Assembly: GCA_044222245.1 (NCBI GenBank)
Contig: JBGANQ010000010.1
Coordinates: forward strand, 62,001 to 126,000
Source of the DNA: CALFML01 sp044222245
GTDB lineage: Bacteria > Myxococcota_A > Polyangia > Palsa-1104 > JAEUJZ01
DNA length: 64,000 bases
Reading direction: 5' to 3'
Shown here in pieces: positions 38,064-52,062 of this stretch (positions are counted from its first letter, which is position 1; each line of letters opens with the position of its first letter). Position numbers and translations under genes: made by a program. Below the pieces are notes generated by a model. That model saw only the letters and a list, made by a program, of their open reading frames with translations. It had not been told where the DNA came from and did no database searches.

Positions 38064-38456
38064 TTCTTGCAGTGATTGATACGGGGAATGATCGTCGCCC
38101 CATAGAGGGCGATATTTCGCCGACATCATATGGTACATAGAAATACAAATCCAGCCATGACAAGCAGGGTGCCCCCGGGGTCAGGTTAGAGCCGGCCGCG
38201 GGCCCGGGCTTGTTCGTCGGTGACTTGCGCCAGGCGGCTTTTTTTGTTGCAAATTTTTATTTCTTTTTGGCGGCGCGCGGCAGGCCGCGACTGCCTGATT
38301 GTCGCGCCCGCCCGACGTCTAGCCGCCCATCTGGCGCCACCGCCGCTGCCGACGGTATCTAGTCCCTTTCTAGTCCGGCGTGGCAGTCGCTCGGTGAGCG
38401 CCGGGACGCCCGCCCACTGCGGAACAGCAGCGACTGCGATGCCGACGGAGCGACAG
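38064..38456. other. Non-coding upstream region of bufA and end of the MscS element
   Basis: Nearly 400 bp with no gene on either strand. An A/T-rich patch (about 38110-38155 and 38235-38270) could hold the bufA promoter. No tRNA or riboswitch was recognised. The segment ends at the 12-bp repeat at 38457. Confidence 0.5.
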
Positions 38457-38468
38457 TGTCCTTGATAA
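38457..38468 (-). repeat. 12-bp direct repeat ttatcaaggaca, 5' side (MscS element)
   Basis: Pairs with 33603-33614. It encodes part of IIKD at the point where MscS homology stops. Confidence 0.85.
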
Positions 38469-39954
38469 TATTCGGCTGCTCTTTGATGCAGGCGATGATC
38501 GACTCGTGCAGCTCGCGCAGCTGGCTCGGCTTAAGCGCGGGGTTGATGTTCAAAGACAGGCCGATGCGCATCCGGTCGCGCGCCGCCAGCGTCTCGATGT
38601 TAAGCTCTGCGAGCTTGCCGTTGGGGATGCTGACCAGACTCCGGTCGGCGGTGCGGATGCGGGTGCTGCGGATGCCGATCTGCTCCACGTCGCCCTGCAC
38701 GTCGCCGATCTTTACCTGGTCGCCGACTCGCATCGGCTGGTCCAGGCTCAGCGTCATGCCGCCGATGAGGTGCTCCAGCGAGTTCTTGGCCGCCAGCGCC
38801 ACCGCCAGACCGCCCAGGCCGAGGCTTGCCAGCACCGCCGTCACCGAGTAGCCGAGCTCCTGCAAGCTCCACAGGATCGCCACCGCCCACAGCCCGACCT
38901 CGATGAGCCGGTTGAGCAGCGGCGCCATGCCCAAGAGCGCCGGGCGCGCCTGCAGCCACGACGACTGCCGCGCCCGACCGGCCAGCACGTCGGCGGCGCG
39001 CCAGACGATCGCCATGACGCCCAGGATGAGCACCACGTTGCACAGGCCGCGCACCGTCTGCTCGGCCGTCGCCGTGATGAACAGCGATAGGAGCAGGATG
39101 CGCAGCGCCAGCGCCGCCCCGAACAGCCGCAGCGGCCCGGTCTGCCGCTCCAGCACCGCCTTGAACAGCTCGCGCTGGCCAAGCAGCATGTAGCCGGCGA
39201 TGCGCAGCGCCATCGAGAAGACCAGCCCGAACACCGCGCTCAGGGCGAGCAGCAGCGGCAGCGCCAGCCACTGCCAGTACAAAAGGCCACCCGGTCCGGT
39301 GATGAGCAGCGACTCTGGCATGTGATCAAGCAGCCAGTGGTCGGGCAGCCGCTCGTACCACGACTGGATGCGCTCCACCGTCTTCTGCGAGAACACCCAG
39401 TGGGTGCCTGGGACCCGCTTGCGGAACAGCCGCACCGGCTCGGAGCCGAGCGGCATGTCGATGCGCCCTATCTCGTCCTGCTCGGCCAGGCCGTCTTCCT
39501 TGTTGCCTCCCGGCGAGTCCGAGATCTTGGCCAGGCGCTCGGGATCAAAAGGCAGCCGGCGGTCGATCACCGCTTGCAGCTTGCGCGCCAGCTGCGCCAT
39601 CTCGTCGACGTCGGGCGAGGTCTGCCACAGCTCGTCGGCCGCCTGGTTCAGGTTGCCGGCGCGAGCGTTGATGAGGAACCGCTGCAGCGCCTGGCGCGGC
39701 GTGTCGGTGTCCTCGCTCTCGCCCTCATCGCCTTCGGGCGGCGCCGGGGGCCGGGCGGCTGGCGGAGCCTCGCCGGGGGCGGGTGCGGCGGGCGGCGGCA
39801 CCACCGCGGGCCGGGCGGCCAGCGCTGCGCTGCCGAGCAGACTGACTAGCAAGATCGCCAGCCCGCCAAGACCCGGCGGCCGGCCCCCGCGACAACGACA
39901 ACGACAGCGACAGTGGCAGCGACAACGACAGCGCTCACGACCGATCGACCCCAT
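38457..39954 (-). CDS. MscS-type mechanosensitive channel, 5' part of a split gene
   Basis: Large MscS-family channel that relieves osmotic pressure. N-terminal signal (LAILLVSLLGSAALA), a Pro/Ala-rich and helical periplasmic region (~45-170), then transmembrane segments. TM3 is glycine/alanine-rich (AVLASLGLGGLAVALAAKNSLEHL is the pore-lining stretch, split here over 20+ residues around ~385). The beta domain follows (DQPMRVGDQVKIGDVQGDV, RSTRIRTADRSLVSIPNG). Homology ends at EQPNIIKD, where the 12-bp repeat lies. The frame then runs into foreign sequence and stops at 38359. The remaining ~60 codons are at 33433-33614. The start at 39954 is the ATG after the GTG at 39972; an odd (RC)n tract follows it, so the true start could be elsewhere. 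Confidence 0.88.
39891..39938 (-). repeat. Hexanucleotide repeat at the MscS gene start
   Basis: Imperfect cgacaa/cgacag units, read on the minus strand as alternating Cys and Arg after the MscS start codon. Frame-neutral (6 bp). The encoded peptide is odd for a signal peptide n-region, which leaves the true start codon in doubt. Confidence 0.7.
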
Positions 39955-40108
39955 GTTGGCAGGATCGGGCACCGGTATGCCAAAGGCAAGCGCGAACGCG
40001 CTGGCGGGTCAGCGCGGCCGCTCGGGTCCAAGCGCGCTCACAAGCGGCGGAAAAAAAACTGCATGCCACCTGGCTTCCCTGGCCGACCGCTTCCAGTATG
40101 ATGGGCTG

Positions 40109-40777
40109 ATGCGCCGCCCGAATGTGACCGCCCCTGGTGCCCGACCGGCAGTGCCGGCACTCCTTGGACTCCTTACTCTGCTCATCGGGCCTGGGGACGG
40201 CTGCTTCAACCCGGATCTCTCGCAGGTGACCCTCCTTTGTGACTCGACCCAGCCGGAGTGCCCGGACGGCCAGAGCTGTATCGACAACCGCTGCGTGCCG
40301 CCGGGGGCCGACCTTTCGGCTGCCAACGACGGCAGCGGTGCTCTCGACATGTCCACCGGCTCGGGCTGCGCCGACGGCTCGCGCAATGCGGTCGGGATAG
40401 CCTATGCCTGCGCCGGGGGCTTTGCCGCCGGCAAGGCCCGGCAGCTGTGCGCTGCGGGGTGGCGGGTGTGCACCAAGGCAGCCGGCATCGATCAGACTGC
40501 GTGCAACAAGCTGAGCGCATTCTTTGTCGCCGACGTTCCGGCCTCCTACCAGGGCAACCCCGGCAACGAGTCGTGCAGCGGCGGGAGCAGTAACCCCCTC
40601 TGGTACGGCTGCGGGAGCCGGCAGAGCGGAGTGCGCATGGGCTCACGCGGCTGTCAGGGTTTTATCAACCTCCTTGACTGCCGGAGCGCGACCGGAGTGA
40701 CCTGCTCGACGGGCAACCTGTCGCTCGATACGACCGCCGACAGCGCCAGCACCGACGGCGTCCTGTGCTGCCAGTAG
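40109..40777 (+). CDS. Cys-rich secreted lipoprotein
   Basis: Protein of 222 residues. The N-terminal hydrophobic stretch ends at a likely lipobox cysteine (LIGPGDGC, Cys ~32). A short EGF-like element CPDGQSCIDNRCVPPG follows, typical of myxobacterial lipoproteins, then a Cys-rich globular part (GKARQLCAAGWRVCT, ESCSGG, LWYGCG, GVLCCQ*). No enzyme motif. It is probably a surface-exposed, disulfide-stabilised protein of unknown function. The ATG at 40109 gives the shortest product with an intact signal. Confidence 0.78.
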   Translation: MRRPNVTAPGARPAVPALLGLLTLLIGPGDGCFNPDLSQVTLLCDSTQPECPDGQSCIDNRCVPPGADLSAANDGSGALDMSTGSGCADGSRNAVGIAYACAGGFAAGKARQLCAAGWRVCTKAAGIDQTACNKLSAFFVADVPASYQGNPGNESCSGGSSNPLWYGCGSRQSGVRMGSRGCQGFINLLDCRSATGVTCSTGNLSLDTTADSASTDGVLCCQ

Positions 40778-40808
40778 CCGAACTGTCGCCGCTATCCCTA
40801 GCACCCGG

Positions 40809-42198
<1,390 letters not shown>

Positions 42199-42221
<23 letters not shown>

Positions 42222-43551
42222 TTTTATCTCCTTCACTGGCGAGGTCCACCTGGGCGGCAGGCGGTGGCAGCGCTGGCAGGTACAGCCTGAAACAGGCACC
42301 GCGGCCTGGCTCACCGGGCGGCTGCGCCAGCCACTGCAGCGAGCCGCCGTGCTTCTCGGCGATGCGGCGCGACAGGACCAGCCCGAGCCCCGAGCCGGCG
42401 GCCTTGGTCGTCTGAAATGGCTCGAACAGGCGGTGGCTCGTCTGGGCGCTGATGCCCGGTCCGCTGTCGCGGATGAACACGGCGACGCCGCGCCGCGCCG
42501 GCTCGACGCGCAGCTCCAGCTCGCCGCCTTCGGGCATCGCCTCCACCGCATTGAGCGCCAGGTTGAGCAGGACCTGCCGCACTCGATCCGCGTCGGCCTG
42601 GACGACTGCCGATGCCGCCCCGCTGCAGCGGATGGCGAGCGCGGGGCTGTTCGACTGGCGGCGCAGCCGCTCACACACCTCCTGGCACAGCGCCGCGACA
42701 TCGGTGTCGGCGATGCGCAGGGCCGCGTCTTTGGCCAGGGTCAGAAACTCGCTGGTCAGCCCGCCCAGGCGCTCGATCTCCGAGAGGATGTCGGCGACCA
42801 GCTCGGGGCTTGGCGGTCCCTCGCGCAGCAGCTCGACACCAGCGCGGATGGTCCCCAGGGGGTTGCGGATCTCGTGGGCGATCATGGCCGCCAGCTGACG
42901 CAGCGCCTGGCCGCGCTCGGCCTGCGCATAAAGAAGCCGCTCGCGCGCCGCCGCCCGCAGGGCGCCGAGCAGCAGCAGCACACACAAAAGGGCCAGCACC
43001 GCAGCGACAGCGCTGGCGGCCCAGGCGGCCCCCCGCAGCCGGGTCGGCGCGGTGATGAACGCCGCCCCCGCCTCCAGCACCAGCACAGTGCGCGGCCGGC
43101 TCTCGGGTGGCACCGGAAAGTAGCCGGCCAGGACCAGCGCCGCGGCGTCCTCCCCCCCGCTGCTGTCGGTCGGCTCCAGGCTGTAGGCGGCGCCTATCGA
43201 CAGCTCGCCGTTGAGCGCGCGCAGGGCGCGATCGGGGTCCATGCGCAGCAGGCTGACTGTGGGTCGGCCGGGGCTCGCCACCGGCCGCAGCCCGCTCGCG
43301 CTGCCGGTCAGTAGATACGCGGCTTCGAGCTGATTGGACCGCGCGACCGAGTCGAGCAGCGCCCCCTCCCCGCCCGGCGCGGTGAGCCCTACGGCATAGG
43401 TCGCCGTCACGCCGATGGCGCGCAGCCGCTCTTCAGTGACCTGCCTGGTGGCAGACAGGCCTACGCTGAGCAGATAGAAGCAGAGGCCGACGCCGATGCC
43501 CAGGAGCCCGCTGACCGATACCAGGAGCAGAACGGCGGCGCGCAGCTTCAT
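42199..43551 (-). CDS. Sensor histidine kinase
   Basis: Membrane histidine kinase of 450 residues. TM1 at ~5-30, a periplasmic sensor loop of about 130 residues, and TM2 (AASAVAAVLALLCVLLLLG). The dimerisation domain has the phosphoacceptor in AMIAHEIRNPLGT (~228), and the ATPase domain has NLALNAVEAMPEGG, IRDSGPGIS and GSGLGLVLSRRIAEKHGG. The signal sensed by the loop is unknown. It autophosphorylates and hands phosphate to the NtrC-type regulator whose gene overlaps its end. It starts 9 bp after the TPR gene stop, as part of a four-gene operon. Confidence 0.94.
42222..42233 (-). promoter_or_regulatory. Ribosome site deciding the GTG start of the regulator
   Basis: aaggagataaaa lies immediately before the GTG at 42221 and supports that start over longer frames. 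Confidence 0.7.
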
Positions 43552-43560
43552 CCGTCGGCC

Positions 43561-44438
43561 CTATAAAGCACAATCCGCCGCGCCGGCGACCCGACACCAG
43601 AGCCGGTTTGCCTCCAGGGCGGTCTCGGTCGTACCCGCCGAGCTCAGGGCGTCGGGTCGCGATTTGCCGCCCGTGCCGACCGCAGCGAGCACGCGCAGCA
43701 GCAGCTCGCGGAAGCGCCCGCGCTCGCTGGCACTCGGGCGCGCCAGGACGAGCAGCTCGGCGGCTTCATCCAGCCACTCCAGCGCCTCTTGCGGCGAGCG
43801 CGCAAGGGCCGCCTCAGCGCCGGCCAGCGCCATCGGCACGCGCGTCGCGGCGACGGTGGAGTTGAGCGACTGGGCGTCGGTCGCGCCCAGCCCTGCCTGT
43901 TCGATCGCGCGCAGGAACTGCTGCACCCCGAGCATGAGCTTGGGCCCGAGCGGCGGCGCCGCGGGACGGCCACGCTCGGCGGCCGCGAGCTGCGGGGCCG
44001 CCGGGGCCTGCGGCTGCAGCGCCGCGAACTCGCGCCGCGCCCGCGCCAGCATGCCCAGCCGGAAGCAGCTCACCGCCTGGTAGTAGTCGGCGATGGGCTC
44101 GCTCAGTCCCTGCCGGTGGGCAGCGCGAAAGGCGCTCAGCGCCTCGGCGTGGCGGCCCAGCTTGTGCAGCGCCATGCCCTGATAAAAGCCGATGTCCTGC
44201 AGCAGGTGCTGGCTCTCCACGCGATGGAAGATCTGCAGCGCATCTTCATAGCGCTCGGCGCGAAACGCGCGGACCCCATCGAGCAGCAGCGCCTGGGTCG
44301 CGGCATCGGCGGTGTCGCTGCGCGACAGGCTCGCGGTCGATGCGGAGCGCTCGTCCGGACGCTCGGCAGCTGCCTGGCCCAAGGCCGCCGCCACCCAGAC
44401 CCCGGCGGCCCATAGGCTCGCCACGCGGCGGGGGTCGG

Positions 44439-44442
<4 letters not shown>
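43561..44442 (-). CDS. Secreted TPR protein
   Basis: Protein of 293 residues with a signal peptide-like start (SLWAAGVWVAAALGQAAA) and two to three TPR-like helical pairs (RAFRAERYEDALQIF, GMALHKLGRHAEALSAF, AVSCFRLGMLARARREF). A less regular helical C-terminus contains a pair of cysteines. TPRs bind proteins. Its place directly before the histidine kinase in the operon suggests it may help sense or organise the signal at the envelope. It overlaps the upstream gene by 4 bp (ATGA). Confidence 0.8.
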
Positions 44443-45032
<590 letters not shown>

Positions 45033-45327
45033 CCGAGACTCCGCGTCCATCTTATAAGCCCGCCAGATCCGGGCCGTCAGGTCAAGGGAGATAATGCAGG
45101 ACGAGGCCACCATCGCCGACGGCGTAGATGTTGGTGGCGCTGCTGCCCCAGATCGCCCGCAGGTTGCTGGTGGTGACCGGGGTGACCTTGGTCCAGGCGC
45201 TGCCGTCGTAGTGAATGATCGTGCCGCCATCGCCGACCGCGTAGATGTTGCTGTCGGACGTCGCCCACATCCCGCGCAGGTTGGCGTTGGTCGGCGAGGT
45301 GACGGTGCTCCACTTGTTGGCCCCGCC

Positions 45328-45667
45328 GGCGGCCCCGCCGCCGCTCGTGCGGCTCACCATCGCGCCCATGTCGCCGGCGGCGTAGAAGGTGCCGGTCCCG
45401 CACAGCACTGCGTTGATGTTGCCGGCGATGTTGGCGCCGCCAGGGGTCATCTGCGCGTTGAAGGTGTTGGCGCCGTCCCAGCTCTCGGCCAGCCCCCGGC
45501 GGCCCCGCCGCCGCTCGTGCGGCTCACCATCGCGCCCATGGCGCCGGCGGCGGCGAAGGTGCCGGTCCCGCACAGCACTGCGTTTAGGTTGCCGGCGAGG
45601 TTGGCGCCGCCAGGGGTCATCTGCGCGCCGAAGGTGTTGGCCCCGTCCCAGCTCTCGGCCAGCCCCT
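45328..45667 (-). repeat. 170-bp tandem duplication
   Basis: Two copies offset by exactly 170 bp, clearly related but with several differences. Each encodes a blade-like block around AVLCGTGTF and GAMVSRTSGGGAAGG. The copies differ at amino-acid level (NAQ/GAQ, FYAAGD/FAAAGA), so the duplication is not brand new. It shifts the frame. Confidence 0.9.
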
Positions 45668-45886
45668 GCGCCGCGACCGTCGCCCCGACGATCAGCAGGT
45701 CGTCCTTGGTGGCGTTTGGGTTCTGGGCGATGGCGTAGATATTGGCCAGGGTCTTGGACATGAGGGTGTGGTTGACCACGGCCCCGCCCGAGCCGGGCAG
45801 GGTCAGGGCGGTGCCAGTATCCCCGACGATCAGGGTGTTGGGCGAAGGACCCTCCCCGATGGCGATGGCACGCAGGCTCACATTCA

Positions 45887-45894
45887 TCGTCGAG
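45887..45894 (-). repeat. 8-bp direct repeat ctcgacga, 3' side (katG element)
   Basis: Identical to 50849-50856 and in the same codon phase on the minus strand. Confidence 0.75.
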
Positions 45895-46008
45895 AAATTG
45901 ACCAGCGGGCCTCCCCGTCGCGAGCCCGCGGGGCACCGTTCCCCGTGGATCGAGCGGCGATGGCCGCAGCTGGGGAATGGGGACCTGCAGCCAGGACCTC
46001 GGCCTGAG

Positions 46009-46104
46009 TCTGAACCTGAGTCTGAGCCTGAGCCTGAGCCTGAGTCTGAGTCTGAGTCTGAGTCTGAGTCTGAGTCTGAGAGCCTGAGTCTGAGTCTGAG
46101 TCTG
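46009..46104. repeat. Hexanucleotide repeat ctgagt near the end of the katG element
   Basis: About 15 units of tctgag/cctgag, with one 2-bp slip near 46081. Lies 65 bp after the katG stop. It is not inside a credible gene. A reading of Asp-Ser or Gly-Ser repeats on the minus strand is possible only on one side of the slip. Confidence 0.85.
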
Positions 46105-46169
46105 CGGTGAGCGGGAAGGCGGCGCGGTGACGGCGGCGCGCGCTGGCGCCGCCGCTGGGGCGGCTGCGG

Positions 46170-48365
<2,196 letters not shown>

Positions 48366-48773
48366 GGGTTCCCCTTCCGAATCGTTTCGTGTGGCAGTGC
48401 CGGTCAGTCTCGAGCCGAGGTATGGTACATCAAAATTGATTCTGGCTGCCATCGAAAAGACTTTGCGAATCAGAAACGGAGTCCGGACTGCAGCAGGCGC
48501 CGGAAAATCAGCGCCGGTGCGCCCAGACTGCAGTCTAGAGCGGAGGCCGGCCTCGCACCTTTCCCCCAGGTTTCCCCGGCATCGGGCTAACCCCTTGAAT
48601 CGCCAGAGATCACCTCACCAGCCTATTTCTCGTCGAGAAATTTGCCCGGTCCAGGTTATGAAGGATCTTCACGGGATAGCCGAGGCGAGGAATGGCTGGG
48701 GAAGGGTCGGCCCGGGGGGAATCGCCGCCTCGGCCTACTTGAGGGGCAGCGTCATGGACTGCCCGGCGCTCAG
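48366..48773. other. Intergenic region upstream of katG
   Basis: 408 bp without a gene. It should contain the katG promoter. No inverted repeat or known operator was recognised with confidence. Confidence 0.55.
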
Positions 48774-50458
48774 CTAGGCATAGGAGATGGACTGTCCGGC
48801 GTAGCTCTCGGCGCCGGCGAGTCGGGCGCCGGTGACCGGTATCGTCGCCGCATTTTTCACGGTGAGGGTGATCGAGACGCCGGGCGAGATGACGCCGCTC
48901 ACCCCGGAGTCGTTGAACTGCATCCGCTGCGCCACCCGCTCGCCGAGCTCGTGCTGCTGCAGGGAGACCAGCGGCGTCGTCACCACGGCGGCATACTTGT
49001 CCAGCGCGGCGTCGACAAGGTTTGTCAGCAGCGAGTGCTGGCCGTCATACAGCCCAAGATTTTCCTGGTGAAACATCCAGGGGTCGTTCTCCCAGCGCAG
49101 CATGTAGAGCAGCAGCCAGTCGCTCTCGACATCGAGGATCTCGTCGTAGCTCAGATCGCGGCCCCAGTCCTTGTGAAACAGGTAATTGTACTCGGAGACC
49201 CAGTCCTCGGGCGAAAGGACGTTGTAGCCGAGGTTGGTTGGCCGACGCGGAATCTCCAGCACGGTCGGCTGGAACTTATTATAGATGCCGGCGTTGGGCG
49301 ACGGATTGTCCTGGCCGCGGACCGAGGTGTCGCTGACCACGTAGCGCACCCCGACGTCGTGGATGGCGCGCATCGAGTCGGCCGCGTCCAGCCCGGACAC
49401 CCCCGGGGTGACCAGGCTGACCGCGGCAAACGGAGTGAGCTCGAACTTGCTGGCGAAGTCGATGTTGCGGGTAAGCTCGCTCTTGACGGCGTCGTAGCTC
49501 ATGGGCGACAGGCTGCCCGGATGGGTGACGGTGTGATTGAGCCAGAAGAACGAGGAGTGCAGCCGCTGCATCGCCTTGGCCAGCCCATCCTGCGGGTCGG
49601 TCTCGAAGGCGCCCGAGCCGTTGGTCACCCAGTTGATCAGTCCATACTGCAGCGCCAGGGAGTGAGTCAGATTGGGGTCACTGTCCACCGTCAGGGTGAG
49701 AAAGTCGCGGCCATCGGGATATTTCTGCTCAATCAGGATCGCGTTGCCGGCGCTGTCGACAAACAGCGGCGTCACCTGCGGGTCGGCAGCCGGATTGGCC
49801 AGGTAGGCCCAGACTTTTTTGATGATCAGGGGATTTGCAGCATGGAGGTAGGGGAAGATCGCCTGGGCCGCCGGCGTCGCCGTCACCGTCAGCGGGCTGG
49901 CGGTGGTGTCGCGGCCCTTGGGCGTCGAGCTGAAGCCGAGCTTCGCAGTCGGGTAGGAGTACCAGTTCACCTGCCGGACGGCGAAGCTGGCCTCATAGTT
50001 GTACAGCGCGGTCCACTCGGCCGCCGTCAGCGCCGAGGTGCTACTGGAAGCGCTGGCGGCCAGGCTCGCCGTGGTGAGGATCACTCCCAGGTAGAAGCCG
50101 TGCTTGCCGTCGGCGAGCGCGCTCGCGGTGAGCTGACCGGGGCGCTTGGCCGCGATCCATAAGGTGTACGGAGTACTCAGGTAGTCCAGCGCCTAGCGGA
50201 TGGCCGCCAGATCCGCCTCAGTTCCCTGGGCAGAGAGGACCAGCAGCTTCGCATCCAGCGTCGGCCCGATCGGGGGGGGAGAAGTAATCGGCCCGGTCGG
50301 CGGCGGGTCTCCGCCCGGCAGCGGCGGCGACTGCGGCGGCGGCGGCATCGGCGGGGTCTGGCCGGTCTCTCCTTCTACTCCAACGGTGGCTTCCCCCCGC
50401 AGCCGATCGCGCAGACAAGCAGTGCCATCGCACCATAGTTTGGAAAACAAAATCGCAT
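48774..50458 (-). pseudogene. Agd3-like deacetylase lipoprotein with amber codon and frameshift
   Basis: Related to Agd3-type carbohydrate deacetylases: a CBM-like N-terminal region (LLVLSAQGTEADLAAIR), then a large catalytic region with HHxxH-like NHTVTHPGSLS. From the ATG at 50458 (ribosome site aaggag) the frame gives a lipoprotein signal (MALLVCAIGC) but shifts in a run of six C (50393-50398, plus strand); seven would restore the frame into the Pro-rich linker. A second defect is an in-frame TAG at 50193-50195 between AAIR and ALDYL, most simply CAG to TAG. The part below the TAG has a full catalytic region. Two lesions suggest a true pseudogene, although the homopolymer could be a sequencing error. 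Confidence 0.78.
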
Positions 50459-50464
50459 AATCGT

Positions 50465-50470
50465 CTCCTT
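50465..50470 (-). promoter_or_regulatory. Ribosome binding site of the Agd3-like gene
   Basis: aaggag, 6 bp before the ATG at 50458. It identifies the original start and thereby exposes the downstream frameshift. Confidence 0.65.
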
Positions 50471-50848
50471 GCCCAGACTGGAGAATGACGCGCAGCCTCT
50501 CCCGCTCGACGCCGTGGGAGGTGCAGCCTGCTCGCCGGCAACAGAATCACTCGGCAGAAAGCTACTCCAATAACTACGCCGCCGCGGCGGCGAGCTCCCT
50601 TACGGACCGCGTGCACTGCTGGCAGTACCGCGGTAGGAGCACCAGCACGCGCGCAGATTCTGTTCCTTGGTGCGGTGAGCGCCAGCGCCAGCTGTGGCAG
50701 CGCAGCACACTGGCTGGCCGAGACGCCCGGACGGCCAGGACGGCGCGGGGAGCGGCGCGCCCTGGCCCCGCCGCGCTTCGTCGCAGCGCAGCGGCGCGGG
50801 GAAAGGTGCGCCCGGCGGTCGCGACGGGCGGGGCCGCTTCTCAAGTTC
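50471..50848. other. Non-coding end of the katG element
   Basis: About 380 bp with no credible gene on either strand, ending at the ctcgacga repeat at 50849. Nothing recognisable inside. Confidence 0.5.
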
Positions 50849-50856
50849 TCGTCGAG
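50849..50856 (-). repeat. 8-bp direct repeat ctcgacga, 5' side (katG element)
   Basis: Pairs with 45887-45894. On this side the frame hits TGA 3 codons later. Confidence 0.75.
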
Positions 50857-51797
50857 GGATTTGCGACCGCGGTCCAGGTCGTGCCTTTGAGCTGCAGGAT
50901 CGTCCCGCTGTCTCCCGCGGCGAGGATGACATTGCCGCCCGTGCGGGCAGCGGCGGCGCGCAGGGAGTTGGCCCCCGAGGGCGGCGTCAGCTTCTGCCAG
51001 GCGGTGCCGTCAAACAGGGCGGCGGTGCCGGCGTCACCAACCACCAGGACGTTGCCAGCGCTGGTGCCGGCGATGCCGTTGAGATTGGCGGTCACCGGGA
51101 ACGGCAGCGGCTCGGTGCACCAGCCATGGCAGGCGGTAAACACCGCTTGCACCTGCACGTCCTGGGACAGCGTCAAGCTGCAGCCGCCAAGGCCGCTGCA
51201 GCCGCCGCCCGACCAGCCGGCGAACGTGCCGGCCGGGGCCTGGGCAGTCAGGGTGACCTGGGTGCCTTTCATGAAGGCGGCGGAGCAGCCGCTCACCCCG
51301 CCCTGGCAGTTGATGCCGGCCGGCGTCGAGGTCACGCTGCCAGCCCCGCCAAGGACGTTGGCCACCTGCACGGTCAGCAGCGCCCCGTTGCCGCACAGCG
51401 GCACCGCGCTCATCAACACCGACAGCTCGAAGACGCCATCGCTGTCCAGGTTCAGGGTGGCCGAGCCGCTGGCGACCAGGCAGGAGGCGGCGCCGTAGAG
51501 ATTGACCTGATAGGAAGTGGGACCGCGCGTCCCGGCGGGAAATGCGGCGCCGAGCAGGTCGAACGGGCCGCTGTTAAACGTCATCGTAAAAGGCCGGTCC
51601 TGACCCGCCGGATCCCGCGCCGTCAAGTTCAGGATCGCTTGCGCGGTGGTCGAGTCGACCGGGGAAAGGTGCAGCCGCACCAGCGGTCCGGCGCCGCTGC
51701 CATCGCTGCCGCACGAGCTCCACCCGAGCAGCAGCAGGCATAGAAGCCGCATGCCCACACCCAAGACTGCCGATGCCCGGCGACCACTGCTTGTCAT
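50849..51797 (-). CDS. Beta-propeller-like lipoprotein, 5' part of a split gene
   Basis: Lipoprotein with signal MRLLCLLLLGWSSC (lipobox SSC). A beta-rich region of about 190 residues follows, with a repeat-like GINCQGGVSGCSAAF and a CxxxC-type GGGCSGLGGCSL segment. Then come the first blades of a YCF48/WD-like array (NVLVVGDAGTAALFDGTAWQKL, NVILAAGDSGTILQLKGTTW). Ends TAVANPSTRT* at 50841, in mid-blade, while the next blade is found in frame at 45894. The ATG at 51797 has aaggag 6 bp upstream. Surface-exposed scaffold or binding protein; ligand unknown. Confidence 0.85.
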
Positions 51798-51844
51798 CAG
51801 GAACTCCTTGCTTGCCTGCTTCTGCCGCAGCGCCCAGACCTTGC

Positions 51845-52018
51845 TCAGAAGCTGACGGTCAGCGTGTTGGCGGGCGCCTGGGCCGCGCGGTCCGTTGCGC
51901 GTGTGCCAAGAACGATGCCCGCGGTAATTGCGCTGGCGGCCACTGCGGCGCCGCCGATGGCAACCCAGAACCACCAGGTATAGATAATTACGAAGGCGGG
52001 CGCCAAAGAGCCCACAGC
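51845..52018 (-). pseudogene. 3' fragment of a membrane-anchored (PEGA/TPR-type) gene
   Basis: A 57-codon open frame without a start codon. It has the features of the C-terminal anchor of many myxobacterial PEGA or TPR proteins: a Trp-rich entry (IYTWWFWVAIGG), a transmembrane helix (AAVAASAITAGIVLG) and a short tail ending in Phe (NTLTVSF*). The rest of the gene is missing: upstream on this strand lies the second serine recombinase and then the PKS. The junction is somewhere around 51985-52018. The stop is 47 bp before the lipoprotein start, as expected for a neighbour in an old operon. Confidence 0.58.
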
Positions 52019-52062
52019 TCACTACAGCTCCCACTCCGCTCCTAACGAATCAGCCGCCGGCA

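Larger units (their letters stand above)
33615..38468 (-). mobile_element. 4854-bp segment interrupting the MscS gene (E3)
   Basis: Segment bounded by two copies of the 12-bp repeat (4854 bp counting one copy). It carries five complete minus-strand genes: cytochrome P450, a hypothetical, and a bufferin-type operon of modification proteins and precursor. No recombinase is inside. Ends are non-coding: about 150 bp at the low-coordinate side and 405 bp at the high side. Its host-5' end reads gga-cactgt-cgctccg, matching the kinase element's gga-gtcatc-cgctccg in spacing. Removal restores the MscS frame. Confidence 0.85.
45082..45894 (-). pseudogene. Beta-propeller-like lipoprotein, 3' part of a split gene, frameshifted by a duplication
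   Basis: C-terminal part of a protein built of YCF48/WD-like blades (for example TLIVGDTGTAL, NIYAVGDGGTIIHYDGSAWTKV, LRAIWGSSATNIYAVGDGG). Its first codons (STMNVSLRAIAIGEG) continue in frame from the lipoprotein at 50849-51797 across a shared ctcgacga. Inside it a 170-bp unit is present twice (about 45328-45497 and 45498-45667). Because 170 is not a multiple of three, the frame entering the second unit stops at 45447, while the last ~135 codons are in another frame, ending at 45082. Removing one unit would restore a continuous gene. Confidence 0.82.

Noticed and set aside
46009..46104. CRISPR array
   Set aside because: Units are 6 bp with no spacers, and no cas genes are present.
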